Assembly: GCA_002811675.1 (NCBI GenBank)
Contig: PDIM01010355.1
Span: 1 to 45,509 of the forward strand
From: Ichthyosporea sp. XGB-2017a
Lineage: Eukaryota > Opisthokonta > Ichthyosporea
Length of the DNA stretch: 45,509 bases
Reading direction: 5' to 3'
Shown: piece by piece, positions 1 through 11,231 of the stretch
How positions within the stretch are numbered: position 1 is the stretch's first letter
Layout: each line of letters opens with the position of its first letter
Made by a program: the position numbers and the translations under genes
Notes under the pieces: generated by a model
Databases searched by the model: none
Seen by the model: only the letters and a program-made list of their open reading frames with translations
What the model was told of the DNA's origin: nothing

Positions 1-364
1 AATAGTCGATTTGTATCAGAGATTTGTATCATTTCAATTATATTTTTAACCACTTATTCTTTATGGATTTACTCCTAACTAGTGGCTATTTAAGCGTTAT
101 TTATAGCTCTTTATCATCAGCTATATTAGAATCATTATCAATAAAGAGATAAGTAAAGTTTTATATGACGTTTATTACAGTCTCTTTGATCGAGCGAGCA
201 AATAAGAGGCTGGTGCATCTACTGCATATTAGAATATACCCAGCTAGTGCATTAAGTGCATAACAGGTAGCTGGTTTCTAGTGCACCCTTGTGTGCTTCC
301 GCCTACTTCTAAGTTTTTGACGTTTCACACAAGCTGGCATTAAGCGAGTACAGTTCGGGCCTCG

Positions 365-795
365 AGTCATGGACTCTGACGTCAGCGATTGTCAGCGATT
401 GTCAGTCATGAAAACATTGACCACACAAATTAGCACTCCTGAAATGAACTGCCTAACGTACTACTGTAATAAACAATATAGCGTTTGAAGGGTTTTCGTA
501 CAACAGCAAGCGTGGACGTCGGAGTCACTGGAAATGATTAGTACGTAAGGAAATACATGGCAAGTTATCACTGCTATGGTTCGCATGACTGGGGTGGTTG
601 AATTGTACTACGTTATGACTGCGATGGACGTTTAATGTATGGCTGAGGTGGTTGACTTGTGCTCTAGCGTTATCACTGCCATGGCTGCAGTATATTGACG
701 TCACTTCCACTCCGCGGTAAGCTATGACTGCTATGACTGACGCATCTTTCATGACTGACAATGATCGCTGACAATCGCTGTCAGAGTCCATGACT
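365..795. repeat. Inverted repeat pair (49-bp arms) enclosing degenerate tandem units
   Basis: The arm at 365-413 begins agtcatggactctgac. The arm at 747-795 is its reverse complement apart from two 3-nt indels, so about 46 of 49 positions match. The 333-bp interior holds degenerate direct repeats beginning gttat(c/g)actgc(t/g/c)atgg at 564, 612 and 669, and the words cagtcat/atgactg recur throughout. Arm 1 itself contains two tandem copies of cagcgattgt. The shape fits a foldback or MITE-type non-autonomous DNA element, but I see no clear target-site duplication. A structured RNA or regulatory hairpin is the alternative. Confidence 0.5.
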
Positions 796-999
796 AGCAT
801 GACTGCATGCGGATGGCTCATGCTTAGCTTTCCATATATTCAGTCATATATACCTCTTCTCAGCCATTCTCAGCCATATTGCAGTTGCTCTCCAAGCACG
901 CAGTGACGGCCTCGTTATTACCTATTGATCGGAGGGGAAAGCATATTAGACGATGTGGCGCCCTTTGGAGTCTTACTTTGGGGCTTCTTTATCGTTTTC

Positions 1000-2490
1000 T
1001 TGATGCCTGGCCATGGACCGGAGTGCCTTGGACGTACCGGCCTTTGATGATTTCTTTTTCTTCGCGCTCTGCATGAGTTGATCCTCCCATGGCCAGTCGT
1101 CGGCCTCGTCTAGCCCATTGTTTACCAATATCTTCCTTTTTCGCATGTTCTCCTCCTCTAGCTGTTCATCGCCGTCCCCTTAATTCATCTTTAAGCTAGG
1201 CTCTTCCTTTAATTCATCCTCATCGTCGAGGTCCTCTTCATCTTTAAGCCGCGGGTCCCCTTCTGCATCGCTAATTAACTCGCTATCTTCATCGATATCG
1301 TCGATCGTCCTCATGATCTTCTAGATCGTTGATACCCACGCGTTTCCCATCGTTGACGGAGCTTTGAATATCTCCTTCCTCGTCGTCTTCGACATCCTCT
1401 TTCTCGTCGTCTTCGACATCCTCTTTCTCGTCGTCTAGTTCACCCTCTTTCTCGTGATCGTCTATATCATCTTCCTCGGGCCGTTTCTCTGCCTCGGCGC
1501 CTATCGCATCTAGTTCCAAATTAATCTCCCGGCCATCTCTTCACTATATATCAACTAACTCATGGATCACCCTTTTGGCCTGCGGCCTGGCCGCGCTTGC
1601 AGGCAAATATTTCTTTTTTTTTCCCTAATTTTCCAAAGCGCCGTTAAGACTCTGCAGCTCCGAAAACTGAGGTGGGAGGCATTGTCGGGTTTGTACACTA
1701 ACGTATCAACGTCAGCAAATTCCTCTTGAACTTCACTTCCTTCGTCGTCATCCAATATTATAGGCCGGGACGTCGATCGTCCACTCAATATTGCTTTGGA
1801 TCTTTTCGATTATTTTTATCCTCATGACATTTTTCGCATATATAATATTGCAGGTGCTTTCCTTACGAGACTTAATGGAATACTCTCAAGGTCTTGTAAG
1901 GACATATCGGACAATGAAAACTTTTGCTTGAACGCTTCGACTTCTGCCTTTGTTGCATTTTTTGGCTCGCTGCAGCCCGTTTTGTGTTTGAATAGCGCTG
2001 GACCAATTAACCTCTAATTGGATAGATAATCGTCTATCAATGCTTTCATTTGTCCATAAAGCACGTACCAATATTTTTTGTACGGATCATTTTGAAACTC
2101 CAGTGGGATCGGTATTCCCTTGCAGCAGCTAGACTTCCTACTCAAACGATTAATTCAGCTTTGCTTCATTAATCCTACTTTTACCCCTTATAACTGATAT
2201 TACTACTATGCATTAATGTATTCAGTTTTCTCTTTAACCTCAAAATATTTCCTTCAATTTGCGCTAAAGTTTTTGAAGTCGTAATTATTTTTGATGTTTG
2301 GTTCTTTTTTGCTTTCTTGTCTAGTTGCTTATAGCACATTCCTCAACTATACTATCAAAACCTATATATTTACCACAATCCGGCAAATTTCTTGATTTTG
2401 ATCATTTTCACCAACAGTTTCTAGTACGTCGATCAGCTGGGGCGAGGGCTGAGGCCTGGGCGGGGCCGGCGCGCTTGGAGAACTCATGAT
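1000..2490 (-). pseudogene. Degraded minus-strand coding-like stretch, possible mobile-element relic
   Basis: Several minus-strand reading-frame pieces look protein-like. In order they are a Pro-rich start near 2488, a Lys-rich helical piece near 2210-2330, an aromatic-rich piece near 2017-2120, a further piece near 1820-2013, and a very acidic Asp/Glu-rich tail with basic KRK and KKKK clusters near 1000-1550. Together they resemble one protein-coding region that has decayed. I recognise no family; the acidic tail would suit several transposase or nuclear proteins. It looks broken in several places. A host pseudogene or an unusual multi-exon gene are alternatives. Confidence 0.3.
1381..1452 (-). 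repeat. 24-bp tandem repeat, 3 copies, encoding Asp/Glu-rich repeats
   Basis: Copies begin at 1381, 1405 and 1429. The first two are identical and the third is diverged in its middle. On the minus strand a copy reads as an 8-residue acidic unit, E-K-E-D-V-E-D-D. It lies within the acidic part of the coding-like relic and has a period divisible by three, which fits expansion while the stretch was coding. Confidence 0.7.
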
Positions 2491-2877
2491 CAAGTCTAGT
2501 ATTTGCGCCTCAAGTACGTCTATGTAGGGTGTACATGTTGAGCGTCGTCAATAATTAATATTGCCATTGAGGATTTAATTTGGTGAGGTGATTTGGCGAG
2601 GTGATTTGGGCGACGACGACGAAGTTGCATGCATATTTTCAGCACGACGTCGTTGTGGATTTATTGTGGATAAACTCCAGTAGTATGTACTGGGCCTAAG
2701 TAATTATAAGATTCTTCTCGTCTGAAATTATAAGTACGTAATTTGCGAACTTTATTCTAATAAGCGTGTGGACGCATAATATTGCCGATCGATCAACGCA
2801 AGTTATAACATTCGTCTACATGCTGCATGAAGCAATTCGTTAATGCGAGTTGCTAGATCTAGAGGCGTTAATTTCTT

Positions 2878-2885
2878 TATAAAAG
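2878..2885 (+). promoter_or_regulatory. TATA box of the FNDC3-like gene
   Basis: TATAAAAG followed by CG lies 118 bp upstream of the ATG at 2996. The Hsp104 and glutathione reductase genes have a similar box at 107 and 112 bp. The transcription start would be about 30 bp downstream; this is inference. Confidence 0.5.
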
Positions 2886-2995
2886 CGAACCCACAGATTG
2901 ATATCCCCCTGGAACTGTTGATAATAACTGCTTCGAATAGGGAAGTTTTGAAACGGAACCTGCTCAACATATATACAAGCTAGTGTGCCATCGAT

Positions 2996-5900
2996 ATGAC
3001 CGTAAAGCTGGCTTCATCAAGCGGAACAACCATGGCCAAAAAGATATCGAGTCGAAAGGACATTTGCTCAAACTTGTCTGATCATGCGTTGGGGGTCAAC
3101 GCGGCCGCGCAGCCTTACATTGCGTTTGCTGAATGTTATCCCTGGCCGAGGCTGACTGAACCCTCTTCTGTGGCGCTGCGAGACGGTCTCCCAAAAAAAA
3201 TAGCATTTTATGATGTATGTAAATTGAAGGGGAAGAGCAATGGTCGCTTTCTGTTCATGACAAGTTCTGGATGTAGGGCGTACGAATGTGAAGTGGGAGA
3301 AGGCAAAGAGGTTATTAGTGGATGTATTAATTTTGAATTTTCGCTTGCTAAAAACTCAATGAAAGAACTAATCAAGGCTAATATCGACATGCTGCGTAAT
3401 TCTGATGCTACAGGAGGAAAAGTTTCAGGTGCCGCTCATTTTAATGGTAAAGGAGATAACTTTGGAAAGCCTGCTCCACCACTGGCGGTAGAGCTTGTTT
3501 TCCCGTCTTTTCTTCATGCCGATTTTTTAAAAGCTGAATTGATCAATCAAAGAGCTGTGAAATTGCAGTGGTCGCTCAGCTGTCTTCTCTGGAAAAAAAT
3601 AGCAAGTTGTGCATCTGTTAGTGCCGATTTGAAGGGCAAGGAAGATGAACTAACGCAAAAGTATTTACAAGCGTTGGGGGTGTATCTGTTTTTTCAGGTG
3701 GAGCTAAGTGAAAATGGCGGTCCTTACAGAACGGTTGGTTACACAGCTGTCTCTGATACAGAGGAGAAGGAAATGGCATTTGCTGAAGCAAAGTGCTCAC
3801 CGGGATGTGAATACCTTGTGCAGGTGAGATGTGGGTATTCAATTGTAGACGTTAAAGAAAAGTTAGATCCAAGCGAGCATGTATTCAAGGTTTTGTTTGG
3901 CGAGCCTTGCAAAGGTAAGTTTTATTGCAAAAGGCTGTTCTCTGACATTTCTTGGTAAAGGAAAGCTAACCAAACCTGCCGCGATATATGTGAAACTCAA
4001 GCTTATGGCTTCAAAACTTTACCTGATGTTCCCGACCCACCAGAAGAGGTGTCTATTACGGGACGAAAAAGCCACTCCTGCTCCCTGAAGTGGTCAAAGG
4101 CCAGAGCGAATGGCATGCCTGTTGAAACCTATGTTCTTAAGTATAGACCCGTCAAAGAGCCTGGCATACCATTCAGAGAATGCTATAGGGGTATTGATAC
4201 TAGGTATACCGTGAGATCCCTTCTTCCATCTTCGGGCTATGTTTTTATTGTTTATGCGATTAATGGCATTGGAGAGAGCTCTGAGACTTCAGAACTCATA
4301 TGCTGGACGATCGCTGCAAAGCCATCTGTTCCTGATCCACCACTTTGCCAACAGAAGGCAAGCAAGTCTCTATTGCTTGCTTGGAAATATCCGAATGATA
4401 ATGGGGATGCGATAACTGCTTTTACTCTTGAAATGCTAGATCCCCGTAAAAAGGACTATGGGTATAAAGTTATATACAGTGGAGAAGCCGTACAGTACAC
4501 TGTAAATAACCTTGAACCCCGGACGGAATATTGTTTTCGCGTGAATGCCGGAAATCTCCAGGGTGTGAGCACCTTCTCTGTTCCCCTTGTTGTGAGCACC
4601 TCTGCCATCCCACCCCTTCCGCCACGTAATGTTAGACTGCTCGGCCACTCCAGTTCACGCTCTTGTACAATAGGGTGGAATCCTCCTCTGGATGATGGTG
4701 GTTCACCTATACTTGAATATCGAGTTGTGCTTAAGATATTCAATAGTGAAGAAAAGACTATGTACATCGGCTCGGAGACTGAATTTGAAGTTCATGATTT
4801 GCCTGCTGGTCGAGCTTTTGAAGTTCGCGTTTTTTGCACAAATTGTGCAGGGGAAGGGCAGAGCTCTTGTGTCGTGCTTTCCCCCTCGGCCACAGAACCG
4901 CTGCCCCCTCAGCAACTTCTAAATGTACCTGAGGCCTCTTCTCCAAATTGCCTTACTTTTATGTGGGATATACCTAATTTTGATGGAGGTTCCAAAATAG
5001 TGAAATACTCCGTTGAACTATCTACGGATAGACGTACATATTTCATTTGTTGTGAGGGGCAGGTCAGGCGTGCTCAGGTTGTTTCCCTTTTCCCTGGGAC
5101 CCAGTACTTTTGTCGAGTTCGAGCTTTTAATGAAGTTGGCCCCGGGCTTTATTCCGACGTTATCATGTGTTCTACTCCATCTGCAGCACCAGGTACGCCA
5201 GGCTTTATGAAAGTAGAATCAAAATCGTCCACCAAAATAGATTTGTTATGGGGAAATTGTGATACCAATGGTGCGCCCCTCCTGCATAGTATTGTCGAAA
5301 TGGCAAAAATGGGAGAAGAACTTGTAGAATTTAAGTCAGTGTTTAAAGGGAAAGAAATGAAGTGTAGTATCAAAAATTTGACACCTTTTACGGAATATTC
5401 ATTTCGGGTCTGTTGTGTTAATGAGGTTGGACCGGGGCCTCTTACTGCCCCGCTTATTGTCAAAACTTCCCCAACATGCCCGTCAGTCCCTGAGGGTGTT
5501 TGTGTGATGAATGTTGCTGAGCACTCTGTTGCGCTGTCATGGGATGTTCCCTGTGATAACGGGTCCGTCGTAACTGGATATATAGTTAAATGCGAGTCGA
5601 ATGTAAGTCATTGGGAGACTCAAGTAAAAACATCATGTAACTCAGCTGTAATAGATATGCTAGAACCTGCCTGTTCGTATAAAATGAAAGTACAGGCGCT
5701 GAATAGTTGTGGTAATAGTTGCTTCTCACCCGCTATGGAAGTGTTCACTAGAGGATTGCCACCTTCATTTGTACCCAACTTGCACGTAGCATTAAGGGCT
5801 AGCGATCGGATAAAATTGAATGTGACTCGACCTAAACTTCCCGGGGTAAAAGTAGGCTTACATGACTACGACTTGAGTGTAAAATGGAAGCGAAAGTCTT

Positions 5901-6646
5901 CTGAGACCAAATATACAAATTTACATGACGGTCCTTTTCGTGGTCAATTGCTTTTGGGTGATTTGTCTCCGAATACACATTACATAGTTCAAGCATGCTT
6001 TTCAAATGAATATGGCCAAGGCCCATTAAGGGAGCTATTGACTAGCACAACAATTTCTGCACCTAAATCTCCCAAGCTGAGTGTTCTCTGGGAGGAAGAA
6101 ACATCATCTACAGCAAAAATTTCGCTGTGCTGGGACGCAGATGACTTCGAGTCAGGTTTATTTTCATTCGAAATTCAGAAGAAAGAAGCACACGTCAAAG
6201 ACTCTCAGTTTGTTTGGGCTATTCAGAACGTGACTTCCTCTGTAGCAATGATTCCTTTGTCGTCCAGAGAGGGAATTTATATATTTAGAGCCCGTGCTGT
6301 GGTTGTGGATGGGACGGACGCTGTCTGCAGTCCATTTTCTTCTGAAACAGTGTTAGAGGGGCTTCCCAGGAATATCCTGGAAAGCGACATTATAGTTGGA
6401 AAGGATACCTCAACACGGGGTGCTGATTCAATTGAAGGCCTCGGTTCAAGAAGACGTGGAAAGACAAAAAAGAATGTTGTAAACAACAATGATAGTGGCG
6501 TAAAATCCTCTTTAGCAAGTGAAAGCGAAAGCGGTCCTCCAAACGAAACTGAAATAGCGAGAACCGCTCTATACATTTTCGTTATGATGGTTGCCTTTAG
6601 TCCACTTTGGATATCTTTAAAAGTGAGTCCTCTGGCATACCTTTAA
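2996..6646 (+). CDS. FNDC3-like protein: nine fibronectin type III domains and a C-terminal membrane anchor
   Basis: There are two exons, 2996-3914 and 4002-6646, giving about 1187 aa; human FNDC3A has a very similar length. The 87-nt intron starts gtaagt and has a gctaacc branch word about 30 nt before its AG; a closer AG at 3965 would also keep the frame. One FN3 unit ends exon 1 and eight follow. They show the usual Trp near strand B, Tyr-x-Phe-x-Val near the end (EYCFRVNA, EYSFRVCC) and Pro-rich linkers (PSVPDPP, PLPPRNV). Near the C-terminus a Lys/Arg-rich segment is followed by the hydrophobic stretch YIFVMMVAFSPLWISL, a likely tail anchor. Nine FN3 plus one terminal membrane segment is the FNDC3A/B layout; those proteins are ER/Golgi-associated, with adhesion roles in animals. 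There is no signal peptide. A second ATG, residue 13, has a better context (accATGG) and could be the true start. Confidence 0.75.
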
Positions 6647-6727
6647 CCATTTCCATTTTCTATGTGTACCATCATCTGTTGTTCGTATCGATCCGATCTA
6701 TTGTTCCTATCTATCCGATCTTGTTAT

Positions 6728-6733
6728 AATAAA
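6728..6733 (+). terminator. Poly(A) signal AATAAA of the FNDC3-like gene
   Basis: AATAAA lies about 80 nt after the stop codon and follows an imperfect ccgatct-containing repeat. It fits the short 3' UTRs of other genes in the window. Confidence 0.5.
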
Positions 6734-6739
6734 AGAAAC

Positions 6740-8316
6740 GTAAGTTGTGCGTTATCAAACTACCTTTTTTATCTTCGCGGGACGTAAGAGCTTGTAGCAC
6801 TGACTGCTTGCAAGATTGTTCTCACTTTCAAACTATGAAGGTAAAGAATCATCAACGACAAGAAACTAGAGTTTGATTCCAGTCACGTATACCAGATACA
6901 GACTCGTCTACGCCCAAACCCTCCACTCAGCAGCCAAAGCAAATGCCAGCGTCCAACCTGAAGGAGTGAGGCCAAGGAGGACCGGCTGTTTGCGGCGCGG
7001 CAGGGAAGTCTTCCATCGAGTCTATTGAGAGTCGAGCTGGGCGAGCTACAGCGAGGCTCGTCGCTCGGGGTCACTTCTGGATTATAGCGTAGCAGACCGC
7101 ACTAAGCAGACAGCAGTGGAGTGGAGTGTACATAGGTGAGTGGAGAGGCAAAAGGGTGTTGGGCGGGCATTTTCCACAAGGAGCTAAAGTCTCGTGTAGG
7201 CTTTCTTTACATACTCGACGCTTTGCCGCATGTCTTTAGGGCCAGAAAATTGCGGGCAATGGCGAAGGTCGTCTGGTTCGCCACCATAATTCGCCCAGAA
7301 CATTTCCAAGTCGATCATGGCAGGCTGCAATTTGAAGAACAGGATCCAAGTAATCGAGCCGCACGTCATCGCGTTGTCTGGTATTCGCACGAGTCACTAA
7401 ATTCCTGTGGAGGTCGATATTAACATTGTTGGGATTACGGTCAAATGTTACCCGATCGGCAGGAGTGGACGCTTCTTCAAACGACGGAAACATGTTTGCG
7501 TCAGATATCATATTTGCTGTAATAATGTTTCTCGCCCACGCCGGCAGAAGGAAGGCGATTCACATCCAAAGTTGCAGTGCCTTCAGTTTGTCGGGCTTGA
7601 TCATGTTCAGTAATGCGGGCAATGAGCTCTTCTTTTCTAACCCGCCGACGTTGCTCTTTTGCGGGTCGCGACGTGTCTCGTCAGGTTATTGGTATGCCCC
7701 TTACAACACACTGATGTCGAACTGTGGCGATGGGGCTAGCTATGAGGTCTTCCACTGGAAGAACAACAGTGGGCTGATCATTTGATGGATTTCCCCGGGT
7801 GCCTCCTCCGTTTGAACTTGAAGCTCCTTGGCTGGAGCTCGTGCCACTAGGAGGATAGTTCATTAGCCTGACTGTTTTGAGTACGCTGAGGATGATGCTG
7901 AACATGTTGAGTGGGTTGTACAACATGTTGCAGCGTTTGTGGAATAACATTCTGAGCGCACTGTTGAACATGTTGCGCGGGCTGTACAACATGTTGTAGG
8001 GGTTGTTGATAAAAGTCCTCACGGGGCTGTTGATCAACACTAACTGCACGTTTACCATGATTCTGGCCATTTGCATACTCCTTCAACCTTCTTGTCAAAT
8101 CCTCCTAGTCGCAATTGACCGAGGTTCGTCGGCACTATAAAATTCCTATAGCCCGTTGCAACTTCTTCATTGCTCCTGCAATTCTTCCAGTTAGGTTGAG
8201 ATTGCTATTAGGGTTATGGCAGTAAGGCTGTACTGGCGGCGTACGGGACTGGTACTGGAAAATGCCCGTTAAATCATCGCTGGGTGAAGTGGGGGTAGAA
8301 ATAGTGGCTGTAGCTG
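6740..8316. other. Gene-free spacer with a possible degraded element
   Basis: No intact gene is visible. On the minus strand, about 7180-8100, are patches of protein-like sequence: a Gln/His-rich repeat, a Ser/Gly-rich piece, and pieces rich in Asp, Arg and Trp. They are short and scattered over frames. This could be a decayed mobile element, perhaps retroelement-like, of unassigned family; it looks broken. The last 200 bp is the Hsp104 promoter. Confidence 0.35.
7899..7999 (-). repeat. 66-bp direct repeat built on acatgt palindromes
   Basis: A block beginning tgaacatgttg at 7899 recurs at 7965, each time followed by gtacaacatgttg. Each copy therefore carries two acatgt palindromes about 19 bp apart, four in all. 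On the minus strand it encodes a 22-residue Gln/His/Val-rich repeat (LQHVVQP, QHVQ). It may be a coding repeat of a decayed gene or a protein-binding array. Confidence 0.5.
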
Positions 8317-8364
8317 GAATATTCTAGAAGTAGCTAGAAGAATCTTGACAGGGTGTGAGAATTC
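8317..8364 (+). promoter_or_regulatory. Heat-shock element cluster upstream of Hsp104
   Basis: GAA at 8317, TTC at 8322 and GAA at 8327 form a perfect three-unit HSE (nGAAnnTTCnnGAAn). GAA at 8337 and TTC at 8362 stay on the same 5-bp lattice with the expected alternating orientation. The cluster lies 85-132 bp upstream of the TATA box. HSF1-type trimers bind such arrays; placement before a disaggregase gene strongly suggests heat induction. Confidence 0.75.
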
Positions 8365-8448
8365 TAGCCTATGGGAGTTGGGACCTTTTGCCTCTTTTGT
8401 TTCACTTTTTTATTAAAAGCCTTTGTTTGTGTTTTGGCTTCCTCGGGG

Positions 8449-8456
8449 TATAAATA
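8449..8456 (+). promoter_or_regulatory. TATA box of the Hsp104 gene
   Basis: TATAAATA followed by GCAGCCCC lies 107 bp before the ATG at 8556. With the HSE cluster upstream it forms a complete inducible promoter. Confidence 0.65.
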
Positions 8457-8555
8457 GCAGCCCCTCTGTCACCTCCTGCTCAAGGCCCTTGTATAAGATC
8501 TAATTTTGAATAAGACAAAAAAGAAAGAAGGATTAGCATTGAAGACTTTATAAAA

Positions 8556-11231
8556 ATGACTAATGAATTTACTATTAGGACAAATGAAGTGCTGTCAGGA
8601 GCCCAAGCTCTGGCGGCGGAAAGGCAGCATGCTAGTATTCAACCAGTTCATATTGCCTGTGCGATATTCGAAGATGAATCTGGTTTAGGCTGCCAGATTT
8701 TAAAGAAGCTTGGAACCGAGTACAAAATAATTCAAAGGGCTTTGCAGAAATTGCTGGTCCGAACGCCTTCACAGTCTCCTCCCCCTGAAGATCCCCCTTC
8801 ATTAGGTCACCAAGCTGCCCAATTGCTGAAAAATGCTACGAAATACCAAAAAAGCCAAGGTGACACCCATGTAGCTGTTGATCATTTGGTATTAGCGGTT
8901 TTGGAAGACAAAGGGCTGCAGAGTGTGTGGAAAGAAACTGGGTTGAACAAAGCAGATGTTACAAACGCTATCAAGGAGGTGCGAAAAGGAAAGAAGGTTG
9001 AAGGTGATAACCCAGAAGGGGCATATGACGCTCTGGCAAAGTATGGACACGACCTGGTTGCCGATGCTAGGGCCGGAAAACTTGACCCTGTAATTGGAAG
9101 AGATGACGAGATCAGAAGAGTGATTCAAGTCCTCAGCCGTCGAACAAAAAATAATCCAATTCTCATTGGCTCACCTGGTACTGGTAAAACTGCCGTTGTT
9201 GAAGGACTTGCCCAGCGAATTGTCAGAAATGATGTACCTTCATCGTTACATTGCCGTGTCATTTCGCTGGACATGGGTGCACTTGTTGCTGGGGCGAAGT
9301 ATCGTGGTGAATTTGAAGAGAGACTAAAGGCGGTACTTAAGGAAGTGAAAGATGCCGCAGGAGAGATAATCCTATTTATTGACGAAATTCACACCGTTCT
9401 AGGAGCAGGGAAAACGGATGGTGCAATGGATGCAGCAAACTTATTGAAGCCCATGCTTGCACGAGGTGAGCTGAAGTGCATTGGTGCCACTACGCTTGAT
9501 GAGTATAGGCAGTATGTGGAAAAGGACCCTGCCTTTGAAAGACGCTTTCAACAGGTCCTCGTTGAAGAACCGTCAGTGCCTGACACAATTAGCATTTTGC
9601 GTGGGCTGAAAGAACGATACGAATCTCACCATGGTGTAATAATCAAAGACCAAGCTTTAGTAATTGCTGCACAACTTGCTGACAGATATATTCCTGCTCG
9701 ATTTTTGCCCGACAAAGCTATCGATCTCGTAGATGAAGCCTGTGCGAACATTCGAGTCCAGTTGGATAGCCAACCTGAAATAATTGACCAGCTTAACAGA
9801 AGAAGACTGACTTTAGAAGTAGAAGTTGCGGCTTTGGAAAAGGAAAAGGATCAGAAATCGAAAGACCAGAGGGCTATTGCTATGGAAGAGCTTGCTGCTA
9901 TTAAGGAAGACTTGAGAACGCTTGAAACGAAATACCAAAGAGAAAAGTCTCGACTCGACCGCTTGAGAAAGCTGCAGAAAGACTTAGACCAAGCCAATAT
10001 CGACGTTGAGGAATGCGAGCGGCGATACGATATAACTCGAGTAGCCGACCTGAGATATAGTGTTATCCCTGAACTTGAGAAAGCAATTTCTGAGCTTAGT
10101 GTTGCCCCCGAAGAAGTTGAGTCTACTGACAACAATCTTCTTTCAGAGAGTGTTGGGCCAGAAGCAATTGCTGACGTGGTGAGTCGTTGGACGGGAATCC
10201 CTGTTAGTAAGCTAAATCAGACTGAGAAGGAGAAGATTTTGCGATTGGGAGATGAGCTTCATAAGAAGGTAATCGGTCAGAATGAAGCTGTTTCTGCCGT
10301 TGCGGAAGCAGTTTTAAGATCTCGCGCTGGACTAGGTAAAGAAAATCAACCAACTGGTAGCTTTCTTTTCCTTGGGCCCACTGGTGTCGGTAAGACCATG
10401 CTGGCAAAAGCTTTAGCAGCGGAGCTTTTTGATGATGAAAATGTTATGATTAGAATAGATTGCAGTGAATACATGGAGTCTCACTCTGTTGCTCGATTGA
10501 TTGGAGCACCACCAGGATATGTTGGGCATGATGAAGGTGGACAACTCACAGAAGCTGTACGCAGACGGCCATATTCTGTCGTTCTGTTTGATGAAGTAGA
10601 AAAAGCCCATAAGCAAATTTGGAATGTGCTTCTCCAGGTGCTTGACGATGGTCGTTTAACCGATTCGAAAGGCAGAACAGTGAACTTTACAAATACTGTA
10701 ATCATCTTGACGTCAAACATTGGGTCACAATTCATTTTGGATGGGACACAATCTAATGGTGAAATTGCACAATCTGTAAAGGATCGAGTTATGGACCAGG
10801 TCAGAATTCATTTTCGACCAGAATTCTTAAACCGTTTAGACGACATTGTTATGTTTCATGGTTTGGTTCCCGATGATCTTAGAGCAATTGTGAAAATGCA
10901 CATCAAGAACGTTGCCAAGCGTCTCGGCGAGCGAGAAATTAACCTTGTTTTGGAAGACTCTGCCGCTGACTTTATCTTGAAGAGCGGGTACAACCCTGCT
11001 TATGGTGCTAGACCATTGAAGCGCTTCATTGAGAAGAACGTTGTCACAGACTTGAGCAGAAAACTGCTGACTGGTGATGTGAGCGATAGATGCGATTTGC
11101 ACATCCATTCCGACGGCAACAAACTAGAATATGAGATTAAGCCTTACTCTGGAATGGACCTTGATTCAAATCCATGCAAAAAAATGAAATATGGCTCTCG
11201 CAGTACCTCTCCAGTTTCTGGGAGACGCTAG
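8556..11231 (+). CDS. HSP104: Hsp104/ClpB-family AAA+ protein disaggregase
   Basis: This is a hexameric ATP-driven unfoldase that threads aggregated proteins through its pore together with Hsp70/Hsp40. The intronless 891-aa protein shows a Clp N-domain (1-150), AAA-1 with Walker [10 protein letters not shown] and Walker B LFIDEIH, pore loop [10 protein letters not shown], a coiled-coil middle domain (about 400-530), and AAA-2 with Walker [10 protein letters not shown], pore loop GYVGHDEGG and Walker [12 protein letters not shown]. Length fits cytosolic Hsp104 (about 900 aa). There is no targeting presequence, so a cytosolic or nuclear role is likely. The Ser/Arg-rich tail ends in GRR and lacks the acidic DDLD-type end of yeast Hsp104. 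Walker A-1 differs slightly from the common GEPGVGKTA but keeps Lys and Thr. The promoter carries HSEs and a TATA box. Hsp104 is absent from animals but present in fungi, plants and many protists. Confidence 0.95.
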   Translation: MTNEFTIRTNEVLSGAQALAAERQHASIQPVHIACAIFEDESGLGCQILKKLGTEYKIIQRALQKLLVRTPSQSPPPEDPPSLGHQAAQLLKNATKYQKSQGDTHVAVDHLVLAVLEDKGLQSVWKETGLNKADVTNAIKEVRKGKKVEGDNPEGAYDALAKYGHDLVADARAGKLDPVIGRDDEIRRVIQVLSRRTKNNPILIGSPGTGKTAVVEGLAQRIVRNDVPSSLHCRVISLDMGALVAGAKYRGEFEERLKAVLKEVKDAAGEIILFIDEIHTVLGAGKTDGAMDAANLLKPMLARGELKCIGATTLDEYRQYVEKDPAFERRFQQVLVEEPSVPDTISILRGLKERYESHHGVIIKDQALVIAAQLADRYIPARFLPDKAIDLVDEACANIRVQLDSQPEIIDQLNRRRLTLEVEVAALEKEKDQKSKDQRAIAMEELAAIKEDLRTLETKYQREKSRLDRLRKLQKDLDQANIDVEECERRYDITRVADLRYSVIPELEKAISELSVAPEEVESTDNNLLSESVGPEAIADVVSRWTGIPVSKLNQTEKEKILRLGDELHKKVIGQNEAVSAVAEAVLRSRAGLGKENQPTGSFLFLGPTGVGKTMLAKALAAELFDDENVMIRIDCSEYMESHSVARLIGAPPGYVGHDEGGQLTEAVRRRPYSVVLFDEVEKAHKQIWNVLLQVLDDGRLTDSKGRTVNFTNTVIILTSNIGSQFILDGTQSNGEIAQSVKDRVMDQVRIHFRPEFLNRLDDIVMFHGLVPDDLRAIVKMHIKNVAKRLGEREINLVLEDSAADFILKSGYNPAYGARPLKRFIEKNVVTDLSRKLLTGDVSDRCDLHIHSDGNKLEYEIKPYSGMDLDSNPCKKMKYGSRSTSPVSGRR

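Larger units (their letters stand above)
1..2877. other. Gene-poor left arm with repeats and a degraded coding-like stretch
   Basis: No intact gene is recognised here. The first 360 bases hold nothing I can name. An inverted-repeat structure occupies 365-795, three 24-bp tandem copies lie at 1381-1452, and a minus-strand coding-like relic spans about 1000-2490; these are listed separately. The stretch 2500-2870 is AT-rich and probably leads into the promoter of the next gene. All ORFs here are short and lack a recognisable domain. Confidence 0.6.

Noticed and set aside
3915-3965. Shorter 51-nt intron in the FNDC3-like gene
   Set aside because: It keeps frame but lacks room for a branch site; the AG at 4001 with gctaacc upstream is more like the other introns.
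6860-6900. Possible tRNA T-arm word gtttgattcc
   Set aside because: No acceptor or anticodon stems could be paired around it.
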